This document shows positions 37,600-48,880 of a stretch of 64,000 nt of DNA, piece by piece (within the stretch, counting starts at the first letter, position 1; every line of letters starts with the position of its first letter). The notes below the pieces were generated by a model. The model was given only the letters and a program-made list of their open reading frames with translations. It was not told the DNA's origin and did not search any database. Source of the stretch: Actinomucor elegans (taxonomy: Eukaryota; Mucoromycota; Mucoromycetes; Mucorales; Mucoraceae); assembly GCA_026027325.1 (NCBI GenBank), contig JAMSLZ010000013.1, positions 764,501 to 828,500 of the forward strand. Direction: 5' to 3'. Position numbers and translations under genes: made by a program.

Positions 37600-38092
37600 C
37601 ATATTTCTATGGAGGAGACTTCCTTCTTCTCAACTCTCTTCAAAAATTATATATGTATCTACTTTCTGTACATCAAACCATTCTTTAATAAGTTCTTGTT
37701 TAGATAAGCAGCGTCTTATTGTTGGTGGCGATATGTCCTCCAAAATGTTGCAATCCACTATTATTTAGAGGAAATTGTTAACTGTATCAGTTATGAAAGA
37801 TATACGCAATCCTCCTTCAAAATCACTAAGAATATTTGCAGCTATAAGCAATTCATTTGTTGTCGTTTAGCTAATAGATGTCGCTTTAGCCATAGCTTTT
37901 AGAAAGTTTTGACGCGTTGTTGCAGATAGTATCAGGCAGACCGTGGTGAAGTGGTAGAAAAGGAACTGACACTCCAGGCTTTTTCAGGATTTTATCTGAA
38001 ATATTCATAAATCTTTTGTACGTTAGGGTCAATAGTATAGTGAAATCTACATATGATACTCTACTTGTATATATATTAAAAGAAGGGACCAT
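37600..38092 (-). pseudogene. frame-broken ORF, family not recognised
   Basis: The minus strand reads YKRFMNISDKILKK and LPLHHGLPDTI near 38000, then, after a shift of frame, NFLKAMAKATSIS, LLIAANILSDFEGG and ILEDISPPTIRRCLSKQELI down to about 37680. Two stops interrupt the second part. Composition is protein-like, unlike random A+T-rich sequence. No family is named. Confidence 0.4.
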
Positions 38093-39459
38093 TTAACTAC
38101 CTGTCAATTTCGCCAGAGATTTGAATCACCGCATAATCAATGAATCAAGAATGAGACATATATATTAAATCATTTGGGATACCAATACTAAGATAACATT
38201 TCTTTTGAATCACAAATACAAGCTAAAAAAGAAAAAATACAATAAAATTCTAATCAACTCTCTACCTGGCATTTCTGTCGTAAATAGAATAATTGATGTT
38301 CTCTTGTTCTGTTGGATTTAGTCATGCTGTAGAAAAAAAACTTGGAAACTCTGAAGCAAAGGGAAAGAAACAAATATACTTGGATAGAGCTAGAATTAAT
38401 GAAACTAGCTGAATAACCCCTTTCTGCCGACCATGTTGATTTTCGATCACTTGTCTTTGCTTTCTCTTGTCAATCATTTTTTCAACCAACTATTCCAGTT
38501 TTGTCTCATTCTAACTTCATCGAACATCACCAGTTACTAGTACTTTCAATGAGAACTTCTGCAGCTCCTCTTAACTCATCAATGTTTTTGAAATTTCCAA
38601 ATCCTATCATTATGTGCAAACTGGCATTGTGCCCTCCAAAATAAGATACAGATTAAAGCCATTCTCGGCAAATATATCTAATTATAATACCCATCTCCAA
38701 ACTGCCCTCTTTATTCATTTTTTTTTATTCGACCAAGAGAAATATCATGCCTGACAATCTCTTCTCATCTCTTAATAGGATTTCTCTACCTTTGTTCTAC
38801 CTACTATAACATCTCTCATTTCCGGCTATTCACTGAACATATACATTACTACTCAATCTTACTTCTTATCAATTTTCGTATGCACTTTGTAATGCGTTTA
38901 GCAAGTGAAATGTCGTTTTATCATCGATAACATTCCTTGCTATCCTTAAAGTACTCCAAATAACAGCACGGTTTTTTCTCCAGCTTAAATTGATCTGCAG
39001 TCATTAATAGATACTCTCCTTCTATATCTACCAATTTCTTTTCATTCATATCACCTGTGAACTTAATTCTAATCGTATTACACTGGTTTTTTGTCTCCTT
39101 TCACATATGGCATCTAAAGCGCCTTAAATAGAGACAAAAGTCTACTCCCCTACAAAACAAGAAATAGCCATGAATAATGAAGTATTTTCGCTGTGTCTAG
39201 CTAAACCGAGATACAGTTTTAATATTGGATCAATTAATAGAACAAAATAAAACCTTATCGATTGAACTTAATCGCATAACGATGTATTAAATAGATCAGA
39301 CGATACATAATTTCAACCATAAACCAGATTTAGACTCTAGATGATTTTCTATAAAGCTCACATTATTCCAAAGACAACTAAATTATACATATATAACATC
39401 TTTATTAATAACTCAAAGTGCAACTATGTGCTGGAACAAACGTTTTTACGCCAGAGTCT

Positions 39460-39800
39460 TAAGTTTTCAGCCGAAAAAATTGCGCATCCTCCAGCATTTT
39501 CTTGAGCAATCTCGGTCAATCTCGGTCTAATGTCGCATCAGATTAGTTGTGCAAGCTCCAATTGAGTCGCTGCATCTGTTCAACATTGAGATCTATGTCA
39601 ATTCTAATTTTTTTTTCCTATATACATTCCTTGAGTACAAGTGCTGAACATATTAAGCCAAATGGTGATTGCTTTATTGATATAGCGGTCTTTTTTTTTA
39701 ATAAAAAAAAATCGAGAGCCGACTGGCTCCTATTGTTCACAAGGGGGTGACCTGGTGATGATGGTACAATGAGCTCACTCTTACAGTGCCTTTTATATGT
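39460..39800 (+). repeat. dispersed repeat plus longer unit, copy 2
   Basis: The copy begins with AAAAAATTGCGCATCC, has a duplicated ATCTCGGTCAATCTCGGTC, the core TAATGTCGCATCAGATTAG and then continues as the longer unit shared with 33890-34125 (ATTGATATAGCGGTC, GAGCCGACTGGCTCCTATTG). It shows that the short core and the longer unit belong to one element. It ends just before the 3' end of the minus-strand gene at 39831. Confidence 0.65.
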
Positions 39801-39830
39801 GCCAAGCACATGTGTGCGTAGCCAATTTTT

Positions 39831-40253
39831 TTATTTGTCATCCGTATACCAATGGTGTGTTACTATGTTATTTAAATCTAATAAAGCATGTATTTCGTTG
39901 AAACTCTTGACTGCTGCCAAGATGCTTCGCTTTCTATCTATCTATTAGCTTACTGTGTTTGGCGGGTTCTAAAGTACTTACTTGTCCAGCAATAGATCCA
40001 ATGTCTTGCTTGTGTTTTCTAACGCATTCTTTGTATTTTTTGATAAAGAGTCTATTTGAGTATACATTTTGGCAGTCTGGTCTGTTCCTTCTACTCTTAT
40101 CATAGCCCTAATGACTTGCTCCCATTCATCATACACTTTTTCAGATTTCAGATGGCAATCTTGCTTGGAAGCAAAAAAGTTTTCTTCGTATATTGAACTG
40201 CTACGCGAACTAGTGGCTGTATTTGGTAGTGATAGCCAACGATGACTTTGCAT
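39831..40253 (-). CDS. 124-residue coiled-coil-like protein, unrecognised
   Basis: Exons 39982-40253 and 39831-39933, joined by a 48-nt intron with a perfect GTAAGT donor, give 124 residues. Without splicing the frame ends at once at 39978. The N-terminal 30 residues are Ser-rich; residues 35-115 are amphipathic helix-forming (DEWEQVIRAMIRVEG, KTLDLLLDKKRSILAAVKSF). The size and helical content suggest a small subunit of a multiprotein complex, but no family is identified. The gene lies head to head with the 563-residue gene, 480 bp apart. Its last exon abuts the repeat at 39460-39800, so its 3' UTR is probably repeat-derived. Confidence 0.65.
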
Positions 40254-40733
40254 ATTTAAGCAATAATAATGATAAAAAAAAAAGTGACGCGCTAGATAAA
40301 TAATATATCATGCACTTGAATAAACCCTGCTGATTCAACAGAATGATTTCATTCTGAACTTTTTGACTGACCCAAATAAAGAATAGTTTAAAGAAATCTT
40401 ACTCGTTCCTTACTATATTTCTTTACTTAATCTCATGATATTACTTATTGTTCAAACTGTTTTATTTGAATAACGAACGCGTTAAACCTATTAACCGCGC
40501 TTAGTTATTTTTCAATGAACGAAGCCACCCAAAAAAAGAAGAATGACTCACCAAGTTTATTTGAAACAATAAACGGTGGTTGGAAATAAATCCCGAAATC
40601 CAGAGGGTCTCTTTCTTCTTTTTCTTTCTTTCTTTTTAGTCAGATATAACAAACTCCTATCCCCCTCCTGCTCTATTATGTATTTTCAACAATCAATCAT
40701 CTTTAACTAAATACTATAAAAAAATTGAAAGAA
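40254..40733. promoter_or_regulatory. divergent promoter region
   Basis: The 480 bp between two divergent genes. A TTCTTTTTCTTTCTTTCTTTTT pyrimidine tract (about 40617-40638) lies some 100 bp before the right-hand ATG, as is usual in this genome. No TATA box is clear. Confidence 0.4.
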
Positions 40734-42490
40734 ATGAACCACTCGGCACTTGTTGAGGACTATTCGTTTGAACAAAACATGCTCGATTTACTTGATTCAA
40801 CTGAAATGGACTATTATCTTAACAATAACAATAAAAGTCTGCTTACAAAAGTGCCAGTTTGTATAGCAGCTGCAGTATACAGAGTATCAGCAGGAAATAG
40901 CATGCCTTGTAAATTCAAACATATGATATTCTATCTTTTGTGCATATTTAATTCAACTCTTTTTCTACAATAGATACTGCCAACAGTGATAGAAAAGAGT
41001 TTTTACCTTTTCATACACAATATCCGTCGCCATGGCAAAGTTACCGTAAACACAAGAAAGATCAAGATGCATCCAGCTATTCCACACTAGAAGATTCCAC
41101 CTGTTCATCCTCCTCTCGCTCAGATTCACCTGAACCCAAGCAACGTCATGGCAAAAAACGACGATCCTATCATATGCTGTTACGTGAAATCCGTCGGTTA
41201 AGAGGCGAAAACAGCTCTTTGCGTACTACTGTCTCCATGCTTAAAAACGATCTACATAATATCACCCTGTCGCGCCAAGACACTGACGCCTCCCACAAAC
41301 GCTTTTATGAACAGTACCTTGACAAGAACGCTCGCTTAGAGAATGATATCATGGACCGCGATGATGAAATTGAAGCACTCAAGAAACAGATTCAAGAACT
41401 CAAACAAAACACACAACAGAATAGTTTGACATTACATGATGCAGCTTATTTCAAAAAAAAATCGGTATTTGGATGTTATGAAGACGAAATAGACGATTTA
41501 GACTGTCAGCCTGTAGCCCATGACTCTGTATTGCCTGAACTGGATGTCAAGATGGATGAGCTCAAGACACAAGAAATGGATTATTTCAGCAGACGCGTGG
41601 ACAGCGACAATGATGACGAAGAAGATGATGACGAAGAAGAGGAACCTTTTGATCACGTAGCCATGTCGTACATTCATCAAGCGCTTCTTTCCAAATTGTC
41701 CAGTGCCCGTGTTCGATTAGAACTAGACGACTTGATTTGCAAATATGAACCCACATCAGATACCATCACCAGTGTGTTGGCCAATGCGTTTGTCAACTGG
41801 ATTTGTTCTCTGCTGGCCAAGTTTGTAGACAAGACTGCTTCAGCCACCAAAGTATTCACGACACGTATCCAAACGGGGATTGTCGAGTTTTGGGAATCCA
41901 TCTTGCAATACTATACTTCGGATGATCATAGCCAAGTTCAACTGCTGAATCATATTGAAGATGAACTGAACCATGTAGACTCGGGCAAGGCGATTGCAGA
42001 CCATTTCGACCGTCTGATCTTGATGCTGTACAAATATCATGTAGTAGATGATGAAGCTGTAATTTCTTGGTGGCAGAAGCCCTTGGATAATGAAGTCTCT
42101 AAACAAATCCGTAAAATAACCACACGTTTCGTTGAATGGGTACAGGATGAAGAAGATGAAGAAGAAGACGATGAAGACGATGAAGACGATGAAGATGATG
42201 AAGACGATGACGAAGATGATGAAGACATGGAAGATGACGAAGAAGTGTTTAGCTTTGTTGAATCACCTATTCCAGAAGAACAAGACATGGAAGATGAGAA
42301 CCAAGATGATCTTCCAAACAATACGAGCATGATTGATGATCTATTAACTAGTCATCGAGAATATTGTGTTTGTCAACCAGATACCACCACTACACCAAAC
42401 AACAAGCAAGAAGATGAATGTTCTTGCAGTACATATACTCCTCCACCAGTCATCGAAAAGAAGAAAAAGTCTGTTCGTATCGCGATGTAA
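40734..42490 (+). CDS. 563-residue coiled-coil, acidic-repeat protein, unrecognised
   Basis: Two exons (40734-40908 and 40974-42490) separated by a 65-nt intron with GTAAAT and TAG ends. A Ser-rich region ends in a basic patch (KQRHGKKRRS) followed by a leucine-heptad helix (about residues 125-215), so a dimeric, possibly nucleic-acid-associated protein is conceivable. The middle (about 300-440) is globular and helix-rich. A long Asp/Glu run (about residues 445-485, encoded by GAAGATGAAGACGAT repeats) follows, then a Cys-containing tail (CVCQPD and CSCST) and a basic terminus KKKKSVRIAM. No known domain is recognised; such proteins recur as orphans in fungi. Confidence 0.8.
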
Positions 42491-43779
42491 ATATATTATA
42501 GTCCTTTCACTCCCCAACCCTCCCTAAAAAGTTTAAATATGCAGTATGCATCCCTTATTATCTCGCTAATCTTGTCTTCCCACTTCAATAAATAAAAGAA
42601 GTCTACCTATTGTTGAGCTAATGTAATTTTTTATCGGGCTTATTTTAAACATCATCATCTATTGCCAGTTGAGATTCATCCTGTTGTTGAATTCGACCCC
42701 TAAAATTAGACACACTAAGCTGATGTATTCTGTCTTTTGGGAGGTTCATTCATTCTTGAAGCTGACTAGACTAAAGCTACGATTTTTAACATGTTAGACA
42801 AAAGACAGATTTGTTATTACATTAAAAGAAACTTGCATTTGTCGATTGTGTTTGTTTGATTCACAGACGTTTTACTGACTCGCAGAATAGTCTATCTACT
42901 AGCTCCTACATCATCATAACGTGCCAATAGGCCTCTGTATTATTCATCTTTTATTTTATTTTTCCAATATGTATTGGGAAATCATTGTTGTATCATGTAA
43001 GATTCATTAGCCATGGATAAAACATGAACGTTGATTCATGTTTTATCAAGCTTTTAGTTAAGTTTGAATATACAGTTGGCTTATAATATATACAGTAGCA
43101 ACAGTAAAAAGGGCCATTCATTATATACATAATGCATTCAAGGAGAAAAAAGTATCTACGCATAAGCTATTGAGGTGAGACTTAAAAGATCAAATACCCC
43201 TCGTTAGACAATTTCAGCAGATATGTCAGTCCTTTCTGAGCATGATTTGCTTACCAGATGCGACATTTGACCGACGTTGATCGAGAAATCTATAGAGGAA
43301 AGCGTTCATAACTCAGGAGTATTACTTCTCAGATGAATACCACATAGTGAATCTCACACTTATGTCAGAACTGCTGATTTACATAGTAGATGTATCAATG
43401 TCTAGAGCTAGAGCAGCTCCATCTCTTAAATTCTCCCGGTATCCTAAAAAAAATGGGCTAATTAACAAGACCGCAACTACTATTTTCATTTTATTTTGTC
43501 TAAACTATTTTTATAATATATCACAAAGATAGCGTCTCGTATTTTTTGGATTATTAACGAACTAAATCTATCAACAGCAATTGCGATAAGTGAAGATGTC
43601 GTTTAGTGCTACAGCATAAATTACTTTTAAAAGTTATTGACAAATATACCCATACTTATAAAAGACTATTTAGTATAATTAATGTTGTAACAAATATATA
43701 ATAGATGAAAACAGAAATATACTACAAGAGTTCATGGTGTCCTGCTACTTAAAATCTACAGAATAGTTATTATTTGTGT

Positions 43780-44050
43780 TGTAAGCTGCTTGAACTATCA
43801 TAGTCAAATTTTTCATAGATATAACTAGGATTATGTATCGATATTGTTGTATTTGACATATAAGTATGTGTTTTGTTGGAGTTTTGATAGGTTCCAAAGA
43901 AAATGACTGAATTTGACGAGCGACAATACTTTCTCTTTCGGAGCGCCATTCAAAAGATATTTTACTGTCTAAATCTTATTGGTGTCTAGGATCATGTTTG
44001 AAGACGAACTTTCGAGAACAATTTGAAGAAGGATTTAAAATAAAACCGGA
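43780..44050 (-). pseudogene. decayed coding fragment, unrecognised
   Basis: The minus strand reads DSKISFEWRSERESIVARQI near 43960, then SFSLEPIKTPTK, and in the neighbouring frame SNTTISIHNPSYIYEKFDYD to about 43790. One shift of frame joins them. Family unknown. Confidence 0.35.
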
Positions 44051-45377
44051 GCTTGCTCTCTTAAAAAAAAAAGCTCGTTATCTACTCTATTATAAAGCTC
44101 CTATTAAACGTAGTATTTCATTTTAAATATTGGTTAGTAATCAGATGCAACAATAAAGCGGGATTGAGAAAATAAAAGCTAGGGATTATCGGATCAACTA
44201 GTTGGCATGAAATGCTTGTAATAGTATTTTGCAGATCATTAATGTACAATACAATAAACTTATTAAACACTAGCTATTTGAAGTTCTAATGGATGCAGCA
44301 TCTTATTTTGATTATGGGATACTAATCAGATGCGACATTGAATTAAGACCTGTTGAGAGATCTATAAATCAATAAATCAAAAATAATCACATTAAATGAC
44401 ACGCAAGAACTACCGTCAGTTAGAATGCATGATATACTCGTACCATTTTAGCGAATAAAAGCAATAATTTATTAAAAACATTCTATATACAGATACGAGA
44501 TTTGACTGAGATGGGAGATCTACGGATCATTTGATCATTATTGGAAATGCATAAATTTACAACACATCTTGAAATTAGATGTATCCATCCTGCCTGAGTC
44601 AAATAATAATTCTAGGAGGTACAAAGCTTCATATGGAGCTTGTAAAAACTCTTGGGTATTTATGACATTAAATTCGAATCAATAGAAAAATGTAAGAAAT
44701 AATGATAAGATGATTTTTAAAAAATAAAAACCATAAGGACTTAGAATATCTTCAACTCCCAATTTCCAAAAACTTTACATTTTTTTGTGGGGCAGCTTTT
44801 AAAGGTATAATTCATTAGTAATATAGATTCGACACCCCCTTGAAGTATGCAAACATACTTTTGGATTTTATTACATATGAAATACTCGAGTTCCAGAAGC
44901 GTTTCTAGACAAAAAAAAAATCCATAAAATCACTTTATCAATCAATTCAATGCGTTGAGCAAAATATCTAGATATGATTATAATTTGTTAATGATACAAT
45001 TCATTTGGTAGATATCCTATTCTTTTACTGTTTTCATATCGATAATATTTTATCATTAAAAAAAGTTCAACGTGCAGGACCATTTTTAGTGGAACTCCAT
45101 TGGATGGCTACTAGCCAGTGAGAAGAAAGAAAATCGTATAGTGGGAGGACCTTTGCATTCGTCTTTAACAACGTTAAATGAATTTTGGATACATGGTTTA
45201 TAATCCAACTTTCCTTTACATGGCTCAAGGAATACATTGCTTTTTTGATTGTTGCACAGAAGTTAACAGGAGGCCATTTAGCAAATTTATGTTGTACTTT
45301 TGCTTAATGCTATTGTGAGAGCCCCTCTTAAATCTGTCAACTCGCGCCCTATTAGTTTATGTACGACAAATAAAACA

Positions 45378-45618
45378 TCAATATAACTTTAAGTTGTAAG
45401 AATCAACGCTCGATTGTAAAACATGCCTCCTAAAGCATATTTTCATACCGCCCAAAAGCGATGCAAAAAAAATATACTTACCCTATGAGAGCACTATTTC
45501 GCTCAATATTAGATGAGTAGCGAGCGATAGCAGCATCTTCACGCTCACTTTTCAGTTGTGCAACAGGTCTTGCTGCTGATAGTGACCTGTCAACTTGTTT
45601 TTTAACCTCACAATTCTC
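45378..45618 (-). pseudogene. two-exon gene fragment, unrecognised
   Basis: A highly protein-like exon (45482-45618, including CEVKKQVDRSLSAARPVAQL and AAIARYSSNIERNSALIG) ends in a perfect GTAAGT donor. A 52-nt intron leads in phase to a second exon (45378-45429) reading RHVLQSSVDSYNLKLY and a stop. No start codon or upstream exon is found: the tandem ATATCAGC repeat lies immediately upstream. It is either the 3' end of a broken gene or a transposon fragment. Confidence 0.45.
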
Positions 45619-46634
45619 TCTTAAATTCGTATATCAGCATATCAGCATATCAGCATTTAACTCTGTCTATATAACTACGCCGGATGTTCCCGGTCTAATG
45701 CTGCATTTGTCCATGCTTACAGAGAACTACTGCAATGATCAGGAACTTTGTTTAGATAATTGTAATACAACGAATAATGCATTAAAACTGATGGCATGAT
45801 GAGCAGTACATCCCATATGTATGTTATAGTAACAGGAATATTTCGAATTACCTCCACATCTCTCGACAGGGCCCGACTTATTAATGTAGTTGTTCATGCT
45901 TGGAATAAGCAGCTGCATATGTTGAAAGCCTCATCTAACTAGGATGCTTCAAAATCACTCGATTTCAAGGCTCTTTTTTATGCGGTTCAAGTGAGACGAC
46001 TTGGCCATCCAGGAAAGCTCAAGAATCACACTGTTATTTCTGTTAAATCCCCGGGTCGAAAAAGCTTCACCCTGTTGTGTTCATACGGTCTACTGCAATA
46101 TTATGCACTAGTTTACTGCCACAATCACAGATGCACTATCATGCACTTGCTTTATATTTATAGAGTGGTCTGAGCTATATCTGCAATTCCTTTAGACTGG
46201 ATTATACCTATGCATCCTTGTTATGTTCGTTAAAACATTATCCTGCGCTAATATATGGCAGTGGTAGCGGTCTACATAGAGTTTATTTTTAATGGTCAAC
46301 GGTGAATGAAAATCAAAATCTTTGATGTGTCCTTGATGAACATCTTTGAAATATAAAAAATCATATCTATCTCGGTAAATAATATATATTGACAAAGTTT
46401 TAGTAATCGAGATAAATGTTTTCAAATAAATTTACGCTGTAATGATATAAAATATCTATATAACCTTAATTTTAAAGAATTTTTATACTTTAAAGTAACA
46501 TTTCTTGGTTTACTTTATTATAAAGCTCATATAATTGGAGAGAGAATTTTATTATCTATCCATTGTATCAATCACTTAAGCGATTTGTAGTTTTTAGTAT
46601 AAAATTTTAATTTCTAGGCTGAATTTTTTAATAG

Positions 46635-46760
46635 CTTCAGAAAATTGGCATGTCGCACAATTAATACTAGATCTCTCGGCGAATCTCGGTCTAATGTCGC
46701 ATCTGATCAGTAGTCCATGCTCAAAATGAGGCGATGCATCTGATGGAGCCTCAGATCTAT
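46635..46760 (+). repeat. dispersed repeat, best-preserved copy
   Basis: This copy gives the clearest consensus: AAAATTGGCATGTCGCACAA, then ATCTCTCGGCGAATCTCGG, TCTAATGTCGCATCTGATCA, TCCATGCTCAAAATGAGGCG, ATGCATCTGATGGAGCCTCA, then GATCTAT. It is non-coding. Confidence 0.65.
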
Positions 46761-47603
46761 TTGAATGGCTTTGACTTATGGAATATGTTCTCATTTATTT
46801 AAATTATAATCCCTTGTAGTTTAATACCCCTAGTATATTGCTTAATTAAAATCCCGTATGTTCTCAATTCAGTGATATGGTAGAATTGCTTATCAATACC
46901 AAATCAAAAAAAAAAAAAAAAAAATGGCGGTATTTTGACAGAAAACAATGAAAGTAATCGCTAAATCGGAATCAAATATTACTAAAATCGATGAATCAAC
47001 CAGTAACATAAACAGGGTATACTGGCGCTTTATTTCTATTGGATAACCGAAAAAATTCTGAGACAGAGTAGGAGTCTTTTTCGCTGTAAAAAGATAATCA
47101 AGTTACACAATCTGCGTCTCTTCAACACCAATCATTTAGATAGAAACGATGCATACCTATTGCAAACAAATCATTCTCTGAAGCGTTCTCGCTCCTTACT
47201 TTTTTGCACCTATATCCCCTTATAACTAACAAAGCAAGTGCCCAGATACAGTACAATTCTTTCATTTCACTATAATAAGATATAATTCAAGAAACAGAAC
47301 GTTCTCTTTCCCCAGTTTCTATAGATTTTCTCGGATAAGCTTTTTACGGTTGTATATTTATACATTACTTGTCATGCCTATCAACCTTTTGATGCAAGGG
47401 ATAATATGAAAAGATATGTTTAAAATGCCCATAATATGAACTAGAATGCGTAGCTTTATCTGAGTTTCACCATGTCGGCACTTTTGATCTAATGGTAACC
47501 ATGGCAACCCTGAGCGAGATATGGCGCAGCCAACTGTATTACATTCTTATTACTCATTTTTGGGAATCCACCTTTTATAGACGAGCGAAAAAAGTTGGCC
47601 TAT

Positions 47604-47870
47604 TCAAGGTCGATCCTTCAATATGATATCACTATAGACAACGGCCACAATGAGGGGCGCTTCATTATTGGCTTTTGTATCACTAATAAAAGGTGGACGC
47701 GCGCGCTCGTATACTTCCGCCCTCTTTGTTTGTGATTCACTTGTTTGTCCAGCATAAACTACTTGATAGACATATATCTCCATTATTACGCCCAAATACC
47801 GAAAATTCTTGGCTATTTCTATTTGGTTTGATTGAAGCTTGATCTCAATCGAAAACTTCGAAGTGATCAT
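47604..47870 (-). pseudogene. possible LINE reverse-transcriptase scrap
   Basis: An 88-codon frame includes IEIAKNFRYLGVIMEI, like the conserved F-x-YLG-hydrophobic block of non-LTR reverse transcriptases. The following residues do not continue the family. A chance match is possible. Confidence 0.2.
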
Positions 47871-48290
47871 CTCTGCAGGAACTTCTTCTCTTCTTTAACT
47901 ATTTACCAAGTTTTTAGTTGGCTTCTAGATGTGTGTTTTTTTTTTCCTCTATGATTCGGGCGCTCGGACCGGCTCTTAATAAGGTAAAAAGACAAAAATC
48001 TTGGCTTACATTAAAAAACTTGATTTGGAAAGTTACGTGTACCCTCATTGCTTTCTTGTTATCTTGAAGAGTGAGTAATAGCTATGTCAAGATGAAGAAA
48101 GAAAGACGCAGCAAAAAAAAAACTAAGCTTATGTAACGACACTAATTATTAAGCAATGAGTAAATTCCTGCTTAGCGCGCCACAGGATGGATCATAGTGA
48201 TGAAACCGATCAAAAATCTGATTGATGGTCCGCAGCCCGCGCGCAGCAAAAAAAGCTTTCTAATCTTGTGCACGCGTTTCAAACCAATTT

Positions 48291-48300
48291 TATATAAAAA
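48291..48300 (+). promoter_or_regulatory. TATA box of the 177-residue gene
   Basis: TATATAAAAA lies 46 bp before the ATG at 48347 and is followed by a TTTCTTTCTTTCTTTTTC pyrimidine leader, a normal initiator setting for highly expressed fungal genes. Confidence 0.6.
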
Positions 48301-48346
48301 GACACCATTTCTTTCTTTCTTTTTCTTTATCTAATTTACACTCATC

Positions 48347-48880
48347 ATGACAGAAATGTATCAACAACACTACAATACTACTTTTAATGATCAAGATCAA
48401 TACACTTATCATCAATTGGCATTACCTCATCAACTCTTGCAAAAACCTCAACGTCGCCTTTCCTTTTCTTCATTACTTCAAAAGAGACCTAGTTTAATGG
48501 GTCGCAAATTGAGTCTTTTTGGACGTCAAAAGAAGCCTCAATTAAAGGTTATGATCCCTTCTTGTATCCAAGAACAAGATACAAAAGACCTCGAAAGAAC
48601 GAACACAACTATGACAAGTTCTAGCATCACCACAGATGAAGATGATGGACCTGCGACTCCTACCAGCAGCACATCTCCTTCTATAATCTATCAAAAGACT
48701 GTTGATCTTGAGACAAGAGTAACTTCGATCGACGCTTCAAGTGACTTACTTAAAGATTATTCTGGAAAAGGCTATTCCAACTTTTATATCAAGCTGCCTA
48801 ATGGTAACTGGATGGTGCGCATCAGAGATGGCAACCGAAAGATTATTGGCACTTTTGAAATCAATGGTTCTATGATTTAA
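48347..48880 (+). CDS. 177-residue fungal orphan protein
   Basis: A single-exon frame with a strong core promoter. Residues 1-60 are Gln/His and then Arg/Lys/Ser-rich (SLLQKRPSLMGRKLSLFGRQ). Residues 85-120 are Ser/Thr-rich with likely phosphorylation sites. The last 45 residues form a small globular segment (GYSNFYIKLPNGNWMVRIRD, then a GTFEING end) that looks like the conserved part. No named domain is recognised; function unknown. RxxS-type motifs around RRLSF and RKLSLF resemble protein kinase A or AMPK target sites, which is inference. Confidence 0.75.
   Translation: MTEMYQQHYNTTFNDQDQYTYHQLALPHQLLQKPQRRLSFSSLLQKRPSLMGRKLSLFGRQKKPQLKVMIPSCIQEQDTKDLERTNTTMTSSSITTDEDDGPATPTSSTSPSIIYQKTVDLETRVTSIDASSDLLKDYSGKGYSNFYIKLPNGNWMVRIRDGNRKIIGTFEINGSMI

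Larger units (their letters stand above)
32693..39830. other. 7-kb gene-poor tract of decayed mobile DNA
   Basis: No intact gene. Contents: a (CA) and TA-rich 3' region of the desaturase; a possible cyclin-like scrap (33190-33420); two copies of a longer repeat (33890-34125 and 39460-39800); a Crypton relic (about 34790-36400); an A(25) run (36481-36505); a frame-broken unidentified ORF (37600-38092). The stretch 38200-39450 shows only short chance frames and is pyrimidine-rich between 38420 and 39120. Confidence 0.6.
42491..48346. other. 6-kb gene-poor, repeat-rich tract
   Basis: No intact gene. It contains decayed coding at 43780-44050 and 45378-45618, a possible reverse-transcriptase scrap at 47604-47870, and diverged repeat copies at about 43240-43300, 44130-44150, 44282-44370, 44500-44580, 45690-45740 and 46635-46760. 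A three-unit tandem ATATCAGC repeat lies at 45630-45655. The right end carries the promoter of the gene at 48347. Confidence 0.55.

Noticed and set aside
42037..42330. Minus-strand poly-Ser frame
   Set aside because: It is the antisense shadow of the Asp/Glu repeat in the 563-residue gene.
45630..45655. Three tandem ATATCAGC units as a possible CRISPR-like or origin iteron array
   Set aside because: The units are adjacent with no spacers, only three copies, and lie in a eukaryotic genome; simple slippage explains them.
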